A stretch of 19,444 nt of DNA from Clostridia bacterium. Its GTDB lineage: Bacteria; Bacillota; Clostridia; Caldicoprobacterales; Caldicoprobacteraceae. The notes under the pieces were generated by a model, which was not told where the DNA came from, made no database searches, and was given only the letters and a program-made list of their open reading frames with translations. The stretch lies in contig PKRC01000023.1 in NCBI GenBank assembly GCA_017577715.1, positions 1 to 19,444 on the forward strand, written 5' to 3'. This document shows, piece after piece, positions 6,698-13,145 of this stretch. Made by a program: the position numbers and the translations under genes. Position 1 is the first letter of the stretch; the number at the start of each line of letters is the position of its first letter.

Positions 6698-7396
6698 ATG
6701 AAGAAATCCCTTCTTTTAAAAAGGCTGATTACTATGATCGTATATTTGGGGGAATTATTATTTGTATTCTATATCGGCATAGGGTATTTTAAATCGGGTG
6801 CAATGTTTGACGTGGTCGGCTTGTTTCTCATAGCTTCTATTTTTTGCATACCCGCAGGTGTCGCTACATGCCTGATAGCATCGACTATGCAGGAATATGA
6901 TAAAAAAGTAAGGACGGTGAGAGCTTTTGTATTTGCAGTCTTTTTGTTTTATGCTTTAATTTTATTCTATTTATTGTTCATGGGACGATACAGACTCAGG
7001 GCATGGACCATTGGGAATGTCGGATTTAACATAAACGCCTTCAATATAAACTTGGTTCCGTTCAGAACGATAGCGACTTACATACGGCAATATTTTAGCG
7101 GCTCGATCAATAAGTCAATAATAATCGAAAATTTAATGGGCAATTTGTTCGTATTTGCCCCGATGGGCTTGCTATTGCCTTGCTTGTTTAAAAGCTTGAG
7201 GAAGTTTAATAAGTTTATCATTGCCATGATAATAATCCTGGTTGCAGTGGAGTCTGCACAGCTGTTAACCAATACCGGGAGTATGGATATAGACGACATT
7301 ATATTGAATTTGGCAGGAGCGATTATATTCTTTGCTGTTTGGAAACTCCATGTACTTCAACAATTGTTGAAAAAGTTTTATATTGTAGAAATGTAA
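6698..7396 (+). CDS. VanZ-like family membrane protein
   Basis: The 232-residue product has about five or six membrane segments: near residues 9-30 (ITMIVYLGELLFVFYIGIGY), 38-62, 75-97, 143-162, 170-190 and 200-216. VanZ-family marks are NINLVPFRTI on the loop after the third segment, NLMGNLFVFAPMGLLLP, ESAQLL, and DIDDIILNLAGA. VanZ itself raises low-level teicoplanin resistance by an unclear mechanism; chromosomal VanZ-like proteins are widespread in Firmicutes and mostly uncharacterised. The ATG at 6698 follows GGGGAGGT at a good distance, so the in-frame TTG at 6626 is not used. It is followed by a DUF218 gene and a lipoprotein gene in the same direction, which suggests a cell-envelope unit. 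I see no strong promoter between the preceding terminator and the start. Confidence 0.88.
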   Translation: MKKSLLLKRLITMIVYLGELLFVFYIGIGYFKSGAMFDVVGLFLIASIFCIPAGVATCLIASTMQEYDKKVRTVRAFVFAVFLFYALILFYLLFMGRYRLRAWTIGNVGFNINAFNINLVPFRTIATYIRQYFSGSINKSIIIENLMGNLFVFAPMGLLLPCLFKSLRKFNKFIIAMIIILVAVESAQLLTNTGSMDIDDIILNLAGAIIFFAVWKLHVLQQLLKKFYIVEM

Positions 7397-7432
7397 GGCT
7401 TTGTCACGTTCTAAGATTATCTTTATCTGAAA

Positions 7433-8158
7433 ATGGCTGTTGGCTTATCTCTAATAATACGTGAAAGAGATGATGAGGCAATGGAAATTACGAAAAATAA
7501 AGTTACGACGATATTTTTCATTTTAATATGTGCTGCCATGTTGGTATCATTGCTTATATTAATCATAAATGCCCATATCAAGGCTTTAGTAAAAGGTAGA
7601 ATTCTCTCACCGGACCATATACCGATAACCGATGCCGACTGTATCCTGGTATTGGGGGCAAGGGTATGGGCCGACGGGCGCCCCAGCTATATGCTTGAGG
7701 ATCGGCTTGTGCGGGCTATTGAGCTGTACAATATGGGCATTTGTAATAGGTTGCTGATGAGCGGCGATCATGGCAAAAAGGATTATGATGAGGTCAACGT
7801 GATGAAAAAATATGCCGTTGACAGAGGAATCCCATCAAGCTGCGTTTTTATGGACCATGCGGGATTTTCAACCTATGAAAGCCTTTATCGTGCCAGGGAC
7901 GTTTTTAAGGTTAAAAAGGCCATTATAGTCACCCAGGAGTATCATCTTTATAGAGCTCTATATATCGCACAGAAGTTGGGTTTGGAAGCGTACGGCGTTG
8001 CCGCCGACCGCAGGGAGTACTACGGGCAGTCGAGCAGGGAACTGAGGGAGATACTGGCAAGGGTCAAGGACTTTTTCGCAGCGATTATAAAGCCCAAGCC
8101 TACCTATCTCGGTGACCCAATTCCCATAGACGGTGATGGCGATTTGACAAACGATTAA
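7433..8158 (+). CDS. SanA/YdcF-like DUF218 (ElyC) family membrane protein
   Basis: The 241-residue product has one N-terminal membrane segment (IFFILICAAMLVSLLILIIN, near residues 26-46), then a DUF218 domain. Family features are DCILVLGARVWADGRPSYML, LLMSGDH, then DEVNVMKKYAVDRGIP, the conserved GFSTYESLYRARDVF, and TQEYHLYRALYIAQKLG. SanA of enteric bacteria is linked to vancomycin exclusion and envelope integrity, and ElyC to peptidoglycan and lipid-carrier metabolism; the biochemical activity is not settled. The start is uncertain: the ATG at 7433 lacks a ribosome binding site, and the in-frame ATG at 7481 has GAGG only 2 nt upstream. Either keeps the membrane segment. It lies 36 nt after the VanZ-like gene, consistent with co-transcription. 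Confidence 0.87.
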   Translation: MAVGLSLIIRERDDEAMEITKNKVTTIFFILICAAMLVSLLILIINAHIKALVKGRILSPDHIPITDADCILVLGARVWADGRPSYMLEDRLVRAIELYNMGICNRLLMSGDHGKKDYDEVNVMKKYAVDRGIPSSCVFMDHAGFSTYESLYRARDVFKVKKAIIVTQEYHLYRALYIAQKLGLEAYGVAADRREYYGQSSRELREILARVKDFFAAIIKPKPTYLGDPIPIDGDGDLTND

Positions 8159-8220
8159 TGAAACAAAATCCAGTGGAGGGCCGTCTAATATATCGAAAGC
8201 TTTACAAGGGAGGTTTTATC

Positions 8221-8571
8221 ATGAAAAGGTATTGGTTTGTATTTGCAATAGCTGTTGTAACATTGCTGTTTTTTTCATCCTGCGGCCCTGCTGATAACGG
8301 AAATGGGGTAAGCTTCGAGGCTACCGTCCTTGAGAACAACCAATCGAATTTGTTGGTACAGCCTGAGGAAGGCTCCGATGAGCTGCGTTCATCAGATAAG
8401 ATTATAGTGCACATAAATGATGATGTGAAATTGCTGGATTCCCAAGACAAGGAGATAAAGATTAGCGATATAAAAGTAGGGGATAAGGTACGGATATTCT
8501 ATAATGGTGAAATTGCGGAGAGCTATCCAGCGCAAATCAATAAGTGTTATAAAGTTAAGTTGCTGGATTGA
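8221..8571 (+). CDS. Small lipoprotein, DUF3221-like
   Basis: The 116-residue product starts at the ATG 8221 behind AAGGGAGG. It has a lipoprotein signal peptide: MKRYWFVFAIAVVTLLFF then lipobox FSSC, with Cys20 the predicted lipidated residue. The mature domain is an OB-like beta-rich stretch with EATVLENNQSNLLVQP, then ISDIKVGDKVRIFYNG and AESYPAQINKCYKVKLL. The last pattern is typical of DUF3221 (YobA-like) proteins as I know them. The function of the family is unknown; it should sit on the outer face of the membrane. It follows the DUF218 gene by 62 nt and is probably its operon partner. An in-frame ATG at 8158 overlaps the DUF218 stop codon but has no ribosome binding site and would bury the signal peptide. 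Confidence 0.82.
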   Translation: MKRYWFVFAIAVVTLLFFSSCGPADNGNGVSFEATVLENNQSNLLVQPEEGSDELRSSDKIIVHINDDVKLLDSQDKEIKISDIKVGDKVRIFYNGEIAESYPAQINKCYKVKLLD

Positions 8572-8645
8572 CGTAAAATGCTTGAGCCGGGTGTTATAGT
8601 CTGTATTAGATTTGCATCTGCATTATGCTGTTGTTTGCACGACAC

Positions 8646-8675
8646 CCAGAATCAATTCTGGTTGAACTGTTTTTT
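8646..8675 (+). terminator. Possible weak terminator after the lipoprotein gene
   Basis: A short perfect stem CCAGAA/TTCTGG with loop TCAA (8646-8661) is followed after 8 nt by six T (8670-8675). A wider pairing of GGGTGT (8589-8594) with ACACCC (8642-8647) could stack on it. The stem is short and the T-run is displaced, so this is tentative. Confidence 0.35.
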
Positions 8676-8693
8676 GGCATAATATAGAATGAG

Positions 8694-9049
8694 ATGATGA
8701 AAGTATCAAAAAGTAAATTAATTCTACTAATTTTATGTTTAACTTTTTTCAGTAGTATATCAGCCTATGCATTGTCATCAATGAGTGGGACTGTAAAAGT
8801 TTGGGCTGGACTTCCATTGATTGGTTGGACCTACGTAAATACTCCTTATACAGCTTACTACGAAGAAATATTTTATGTTCGATATTTGAATTCAGATTTA
8901 TTGAGAATTGGTATGAGATAACTGGAGTCAGCACCTTTGATGTATATGCGGCAGTTGAATGAGTGACTGAAGTTAGTGGCGTAAGAATTAGTTTAGGTAG
9001 GCAAACATTCAAGGGGGAAGTAGATTTAGGTTACTATGTAATAAGATAG
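8694..9049 (+). pseudogene. Decayed gene for a small secreted protein
   Basis: The first frame (ATG 8694 to TAA 8921) gives 75 residues with a clear signal peptide: basic KVSKSK, hydrophobic LILLILCLTFFSSISAYA. The mature start includes GTVKVWAGLPLIGWTYVN and TPYTAYYEEIFYVRY. The continuation is found in the -1 frame, consistent with a 1-nt loss near 8880-8910: NWYEITGVSTFDVYAAVE, then an in-frame TGA at 8960-8962, then VTEVSGVRISLGRQTFKG to the stop at 9047-9049. Both parts have the same beta-rich, Gly/Tyr/Val-rich character, which supports one original gene of about 115-120 codons with two lesions. The ribosome binding site is weak. Function and family are unknown. It sits just upstream of an ABC transporter operon, echoing the secreted-protein/ABC arrangement at 885-4558. 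Confidence 0.6.
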
Positions 9050-9075
9050 ATTAAGCAGATTTAGTTTAATATGAG

Positions 9076-9111
9076 GATAAGGCTATATGGAATCCTCCAT
9101 ATAGCCTTATC
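9076..9111 (+). terminator. Perfect 16-bp hairpin before the ABC operon
   Basis: Arms 9076-9091 and 9096-9111 are perfect 16-nt reverse complements with a 4-nt loop (ATCC). It is 26 nt after the decayed secreted-protein gene and 21 nt before the ABC ATPase start. The following T-tract is weak (TAAAACGTTT). It could end the upstream transcript, or act as an attenuator or processing/stability hairpin for the transporter mRNA. Confidence 0.6.
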
Positions 9112-9132
9112 TAAAACGTTTGGGAGGAAAGT

Positions 9133-9828
9133 ATGGGTGGCATTGTTACAAACAATTTAAGCTTTTCATATGGCAAAAACCAGGTGCTTAAAGATGTTAG
9201 TTTTACTGCCTATGAAGGCGAGATAACATATCTTGCCGGGCTAAATGGTGCAGGCAAAACCACCTGGATAAAATTGTGTTCCGATTTATTAATCCCCGAT
9301 AAAGGAGAAATTCTTTTGGGTTTTTCCCCTCAAAAGGCTATGAAACATCTTTATTCGGTCGTTTTTGATTTTCCTCCTGTGTACCCCCAGTTAACCGGGT
9401 ATGATAATTTATATGTGCTGTACGGCGTTGATTCCAAACTAAAAAACTTCAAGAAGATTCAGGACGCTATGGGGTTATCCGATTATTTGTTGAGGAAAAA
9501 AGCCCGCGATTATTCATTGGGACAACACCATCGATTGGCTATTATGGGTGCGCTTTTAAGGGATCCTAAATATTTGGTGTTGGATGAGCCCGATATCGGT
9601 ATTGATCCGGAAGGATGGAGTGCGGTAAAGGAGTGTCTCCTGATGATGAAGAACGAAGGTGCGGCTATTGTAATTACGGGCCAGCATATGGATGAAATGT
9701 GTGAACTGGCGGATCGTGTCGTGATTCTTCATAATAGAACAATTGTGTACGATAATAGAAAAGAGCAATTGATTGCGGATCATCCCAATAGTACTTATAC
9801 GGATATAATTATGTCTTATATGCGTTAA
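9133..9828 (+). CDS. ABC transporter ATP-binding protein, CcmA type
   Basis: This is a 231-residue nucleotide-binding subunit. Walker A GLNGAGKTT is at residues 36-44; the signature is a divergent YSLGQHHRL in place of LSGGQ; Walker B is YLVLDEP followed by the D-loop GIDPEG; the switch His is in TGQHMDEM. The GLNGAGKTT and SLGQ style is typical of the CcmA-like subfamily that serves drug, lantibiotic-immunity and Na-efflux exporters. The classic Q-loop Gln is not obvious; the region reads VVFDFPPVYPQLTGYDNL. A strong GGGAGG ribosome binding site precedes the ATG. It is the first gene of a three-gene operon with two membrane subunits. The substrate is unknown. Confidence 0.9.
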   Translation: MGGIVTNNLSFSYGKNQVLKDVSFTAYEGEITYLAGLNGAGKTTWIKLCSDLLIPDKGEILLGFSPQKAMKHLYSVVFDFPPVYPQLTGYDNLYVLYGVDSKLKNFKKIQDAMGLSDYLLRKKARDYSLGQHHRLAIMGALLRDPKYLVLDEPDIGIDPEGWSAVKECLLMMKNEGAAIVITGQHMDEMCELADRVVILHNRTIVYDNRKEQLIADHPNSTYTDIIMSYMR

Positions 9829-9865
9829 AGTTAATTGAGCAGAGGTAAAAACGCGGAGGGATAAC

Positions 9866-10648
9866 ATGAAAAAATACTTTGTAGCAGAATTAAAGCGGAT
9901 ATTTAAACCCCGTAGCATATGGATTTTCATTTCAATAATAGCTTTGCTTTGTATTATCAATATATATTTTACCAATAAGGTAATTGATGAGGACATTACA
10001 TACAATGGGAAAGCCGATAAATATTCATTTCTAATTTCACCACCCATATCAATTAATGCATTAGCCTTGCTATTCTTATCGGGCGGCTTTATTTTAGGTT
10101 GCTTTGCCGTTTGGAATATGCATCAGGAATATTCCACCAAATGCATCTATATACGATGGTCTATGGGAAACATGAGAAGTGTTCTGCTTTCGAAATTTCT
10201 TAGCGGTATTTTACTGATTGTTTTGTCCGTTTTTATTGTAATATTAATGGGAGGAATAGCTGATATATTTTGGATACTGAGCCATAGTTTTTCACGCGTA
10301 AAATTCTCCGTTATTTTATATTTGAAGAAAATATCTGTGACTATTTTATATTTGTCCAGGTCATATATTCTGGGAATTATCTGTGGGTATCTCTTTACCA
10401 AACTGCCTTATGCTATATTGGTTTTCATTGGATTTACGCTGCTTGAACGACAATATTTGCCTTATTCCCATGTTTTGTTGACCAATATTTTTTATGATAT
10501 AAAAGGCGGCATGTTAACTCCCGTTCTCGATCTATTTCCGCCGTGTGAAGTGAAAGCATCTGTTATGGGATTGATAATCGAAGTTCTGGTGGGTGGGATT
10601 CTTTTAAATTACTTACCCTATTGGAAATCCGTTAATGTTAAGGAGTAA
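9866..10648 (+). CDS. ABC transporter membrane subunit (first)
   Basis: The 260-residue protein has about six membrane segments: near residues 14-31 (SIWIFISIIALLCIINIYF), 60-82 (INALALLFLSGGFILGCFAVW), 108-130, 160-178, 190-202 and 232-250. The layout resembles ABC-2 exporters. An extracytoplasmic loop follows the first segment, and the cytoplasmic stretch HQEYSTKCIYIRWSMGNMRS is the usual ATPase-contact region before the third segment. A GGAGGG ribosome binding site precedes the ATG at 9866, 37 nt after the ATPase. Sequence similarity to a named family is not evident by eye; the call rests on topology and on its position between the ATPase and another membrane subunit. Confidence 0.78.
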   Translation: MKKYFVAELKRIFKPRSIWIFISIIALLCIINIYFTNKVIDEDITYNGKADKYSFLISPPISINALALLFLSGGFILGCFAVWNMHQEYSTKCIYIRWSMGNMRSVLLSKFLSGILLIVLSVFIVILMGGIADIFWILSHSFSRVKFSVILYLKKISVTILYLSRSYILGIICGYLFTKLPYAILVFIGFTLLERQYLPYSHVLLTNIFYDIKGGMLTPVLDLFPPCEVKASVMGLIIEVLVGGILLNYLPYWKSVNVKE

Positions 10649-10655
10649 ATGGCCG

Positions 10656-11378
10656 ATGAAGGAATATTTAAAAAGGGAATTTACCTTATTCTTCAAAACA
10701 AAAAGCCTGATGATTATATCCCTATTAAAACCTATTTTAGTGTTATTTGGATTATGGATTTCGCTCTCCGAAAGAGGACTGGATGTAATGACTGTTCCTT
10801 CGCAGCTATTTTATGCAGTGGACAAGTATTTGATAACTTTATTAACAATTACGTTGTCTTTAGAAATAATTATATTTGCGGGTTGTGAATATCATTATAA
10901 AACCGTGTTAACAAAGCAAACTTTGAGTCGTTGGGATGATGTTCTAAAGGCAAAGATATTGATCATATTGATTGACCTCTTAATATTGATGGTTGTTGCC
11001 ATTGTTCTATCATCCCTATTGATGCCAACCATTTCATTATCTATTCGCATAGTGGAAATAGTAGCTTTGACCATCTATTTATTCTATTTCGGCATTATTA
11101 TCTTGTTGGTAATCGAAATTTTTCAAAACGAATTGGCTGCAATTATTTTTGCAGGAGGTACAATCTTATTAAGCAAGACCATTTTCTTTGGTAAATATAT
11201 GCCTAAGCCCCATTTTTCAACAGTGTTATTTTATTTAGAGCATTTACTGTCTAACGTCGATTATTACCGAGATTTTGTAACGGCCAGAATGTGGCTGAAA
11301 GAGTTTTTATATTTTATAATTCTTATCGGTTTATTTATTACTGCATATTCTATTAAGAGGAGAATTAGGAATTTATAA
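10656..11378 (+). CDS. ABC transporter membrane subunit (second)
   Basis: The 240-residue protein has about six membrane segments: near LMIISLLKPILVLFGLWISL, LITLLTITLSLEIIIFAG, ILIILIDLLILMVVAIVL, VEIVALTIYLFYFGIIILLV, a short one near LAAIIFAGGTILL, and LYFIILIGLFITAYSI. CEYHYKTVLTKQTLSRWDDV is the likely cytoplasmic coupling loop, comparable to the one in the preceding gene. An in-frame ATG at 10635 would overlap the previous gene by 14 nt. I prefer the ATG at 10656 because AAGGAG at 10640-10645 lies about 10 nt upstream. With the two genes before it, this makes a heterodimeric ABC-2-like exporter of the kind often used for peptide immunity or export. Substrate unknown. Confidence 0.76.
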   Translation: MKEYLKREFTLFFKTKSLMIISLLKPILVLFGLWISLSERGLDVMTVPSQLFYAVDKYLITLLTITLSLEIIIFAGCEYHYKTVLTKQTLSRWDDVLKAKILIILIDLLILMVVAIVLSSLLMPTISLSIRIVEIVALTIYLFYFGIIILLVIEIFQNELAAIIFAGGTILLSKTIFFGKYMPKPHFSTVLFYLEHLLSNVDYYRDFVTARMWLKEFLYFIILIGLFITAYSIKRRIRNL

Positions 11379-11402
11379 GGATGGGCTTCCATACCTTTTT
11401 TA
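11379..11402 (+). terminator. Intrinsic terminator of the ABC operon
   Basis: GGATGG (11379-11384) pairs with CCATACC (11389-11395, one bulged A) around the loop GCTT, followed by six T and TATTATT. It begins directly after the stop codon of the last permease gene. The stem is short but the T-tract is good. Confidence 0.62.
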
Positions 11403-11411
11403 TTATTAGAA

Positions 11412-11440
11412 TTGACTTTTGCGGTTAAATTTGTTATAAT
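11412..11440 (+). promoter_or_regulatory. Strong sigma-A-type promoter of the hydF leader
   Basis: TTGACT (11412-11417), a 17-bp spacer, and a perfect TATAAT (11435-11440). Transcription should start near 11447, about 330 nt upstream of hydF. Confidence 0.88.
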
Positions 11441-11446
11441 TTTAAC

Positions 11447-11575
11447 AGAGCGATGGTTTTTATAAGTTTCTAACCTCAAGGGGATGGATTCCCTGAGAGA
11501 GAGGAAACGGATGTGCAGAAAAAAGATAATCTGTACCCTTTTCCGATCTTTCGGGGAAGGGTATTTTTGATTTTT
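11447..11575 (+). ncRNA. Structured, terminator-bearing leader RNA upstream of hydF
   Basis: Between the promoter and hydF lies a compact structured region. GTTTC (11466-11470) pairs with GAAAC (11504-11508). Inside it a second helix forms from CTCA-a-GGGGA (11475-11484) and TTCCCTGAG (11489-11497) with loop TGGA. This leaves an asymmetric internal loop (TAAC opposite AGAGAG). GTGCAG (11513-11518) can pair with CTGTAC (11531-11536), whose last three bases also form the base of the terminator stem, so the two pairings compete. A strong terminator ends the element. This is the design of a transcription attenuator or riboswitch, or alternatively of a free-standing small RNA. It does not match any riboswitch consensus that I can recall (TPP, SAM, c-di-GMP, fluoride, T-box and others considered). 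Exact ends are estimates. Confidence 0.6.
11534..11575 (+). terminator. Intrinsic terminator inside the hydF leader
   Basis: Arms 11534-11546 and 11551-11563 form a 13-bp stem with two G-U pairs and the loop TCTT, followed by TTTTTGATTTTT. It lies 200 nt upstream of hydF, so transcripts from the promoter at 11412 must read through it to express the operon unless there is an unseen second promoter. Confidence 0.87.
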
Positions 11576-11776
11576 GGGCGTCTGCATTCCATAAGATGCA
11601 GCGTGTAACAGCATGGTTGGAGCTGGAACTGCCGTTGGAACCTGCATTCGTTGCGGTGCATTTTGCATTTGGAATATCGATTGGCTTGGGGAAGGTAGAA
11701 TGCCGTATACAGGCTGCATGGAGATGGAACCTGCGCTACGATTGAAAGAAAGCGATCATGAGAAAGGTGGTATATA

Positions 11777-12991
11777 ATGAGCCTTAGCAATACGCCGCGT
11801 TCGGAACGCCTGCACATTGCCATATTTGGAAGGAGAAATGCCGGAAAGTCCAGCCTTATAAACGCCCTGACCGGCCAGGATATCGCTCTTGTGTCGCCGG
11901 TAAAGGGTACCACCACTGATCCGGTATATAAGGCCATGGAGCTATTACCTTTGGGGCCTGTGGTATTGATCGATACGGCAGGCCTGGATGATGAGGGTGA
12001 GCTGGGGGAGCTTCGAAGAAAGAGGACGCTGGAGGTTTTGAACAAGACCGATGTGGCTATTTTGGTAGTGGATGGGAGCGCAGGTATAGGTGAGTTTGAA
12101 GAATATATGGTGGGCATGCTTAAAAAGCAGGGCATGCCTATCGTAGGGGTTATCAATAAGGCTGACCAATCCACGATCCCTGCCGAAGTCATAGCAGCGT
12201 ACGGTAAAAGATGGGGAATTCCCATTGTAGAGGTGTCTTCAGCTACCGGGAGGGGGATAGAGGAGTTAAAGGAGGCCATTATTAAAGCCGCGCAGGTAGA
12301 GGAGAACCAGGATTGTATAGTGAGGGATTTGATCTCTCCCGGAGATTTTGTGGTACTGGTGGTACCCATCGATAAATCGGCGCCCAAGGGCAGGCTCATT
12401 CTTCCCCAGCAGCAGACCATAAGGGACATTCTGGACGGTAAGGCAATGGCCGTTGTGACCCAGGAGGACAGGCTTAGAGCTACGCTGGAGGGCTTGAAAG
12501 TCAAACCGCGGCTGGTCATCACCGATTCCCAGGTGTTTCATAAGGTTGCGGCCGATACGCCCCCGGATATACCCCTTACTTCGTTTTCCATCCTTTTTGC
12601 GCGGTATAAGGGCGATTTGAGGGAACTGGTGAGGGGTGCCAGGGCTGTTGATCAACTCAAGGACGGAGATAGGGTCCTTATAGCCGAAGCCTGTACCCAC
12701 CACCAGCAGGACGACGATATAGCCAGGGTCAAGATCCCCCGCTGGCTTGCGCAAAAGACCGGCAGGAATTTGAAACTCGATTTTGCAAGCGGGATGGATT
12801 TCCCGGATAATCTGAACGAGTATTCCCTGGTCATCCACTGCGGCGGCTGCATGCTCAACAGGAAGGAGATGCAGAACCGCATAAGGCGGGTTGTAGATGC
12901 CGGGGTACCGATCGTCAACTATGGCGTGTTTATAGCCTATGTTCAGGGGATTTTGGATCGGGCATTGCAGCCGTTTAAAGGGCAAATATAA
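11777..12991 (+). CDS. hydF: [FeFe]-hydrogenase H-cluster maturation GTPase HydF
   Basis: The 404-residue product has an N-terminal Era/TrmE-type GTPase domain with G1 GRRNAGKSS (residues 18-26), G2 region KGTTTDPV, G3 DTAG (66-69) and G4 NKAD. A dimerisation segment follows, then the C-terminal iron-sulfur domain. The cluster ligands are visible as Cys306-x-His308 (EACTHHQQDDD) and His354-Cys355-x2-Cys358 (HCGGC), the HydF signature spacing. HydF is the scaffold on which the diiron subcluster is completed and from which it is passed to apo-hydrogenase HydA. Full length for the family. The ATG at 11777 follows AAGGTGG at 7 nt. First of three maturation genes; 154 nt separate it from hydG. Confidence 0.97.
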   Translation: MSLSNTPRSERLHIAIFGRRNAGKSSLINALTGQDIALVSPVKGTTTDPVYKAMELLPLGPVVLIDTAGLDDEGELGELRRKRTLEVLNKTDVAILVVDGSAGIGEFEEYMVGMLKKQGMPIVGVINKADQSTIPAEVIAAYGKRWGIPIVEVSSATGRGIEELKEAIIKAAQVEENQDCIVRDLISPGDFVVLVVPIDKSAPKGRLILPQQQTIRDILDGKAMAVVTQEDRLRATLEGLKVKPRLVITDSQVFHKVAADTPPDIPLTSFSILFARYKGDLRELVRGARAVDQLKDGDRVLIAEACTHHQQDDDIARVKIPRWLAQKTGRNLKLDFASGMDFPDNLNEYSLVIHCGGCMLNRKEMQNRIRRVVDAGVPIVNYGVFIAYVQGILDRALQPFKGQI

Positions 12992-13145
12992 TTTTAAATT
13001 ACTTGAGCTTTTACGGGCTATAGAGCTGGCAATAATGGCACGGAGGATTTAAAGCTAGGAACCTTTTGCCAGCTTGAAAATACAAAATTTTGCTTAATGG
13101 TCAAGTTTAACAAAAATTATAAATTTCAGAAGGGGATGATTGGTC

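Noticed and set aside
8158..8571. Earlier start (ATG 8158, overlapping the DUF218 stop) for the lipoprotein gene
   Set aside because: It would place 21 residues before the signal peptide, whereas the ATG at 8221 has a strong AAGGGAGG site.
11264..11719. Minus-strand ORF across the hydF leader with a Pro/Gln/Met-rich start
   Set aside because: It has no ribosome binding site, runs through the promoter and terminator of the hydF leader and into the permease gene, and changes character along its length. It is likely a shadow.
11596..11745. 49-codon ORF between the leader terminator and hydF
   Set aside because: No Shine-Dalgarno sequence and no known family by eye. It is mentioned only as part of the unexplained segment.
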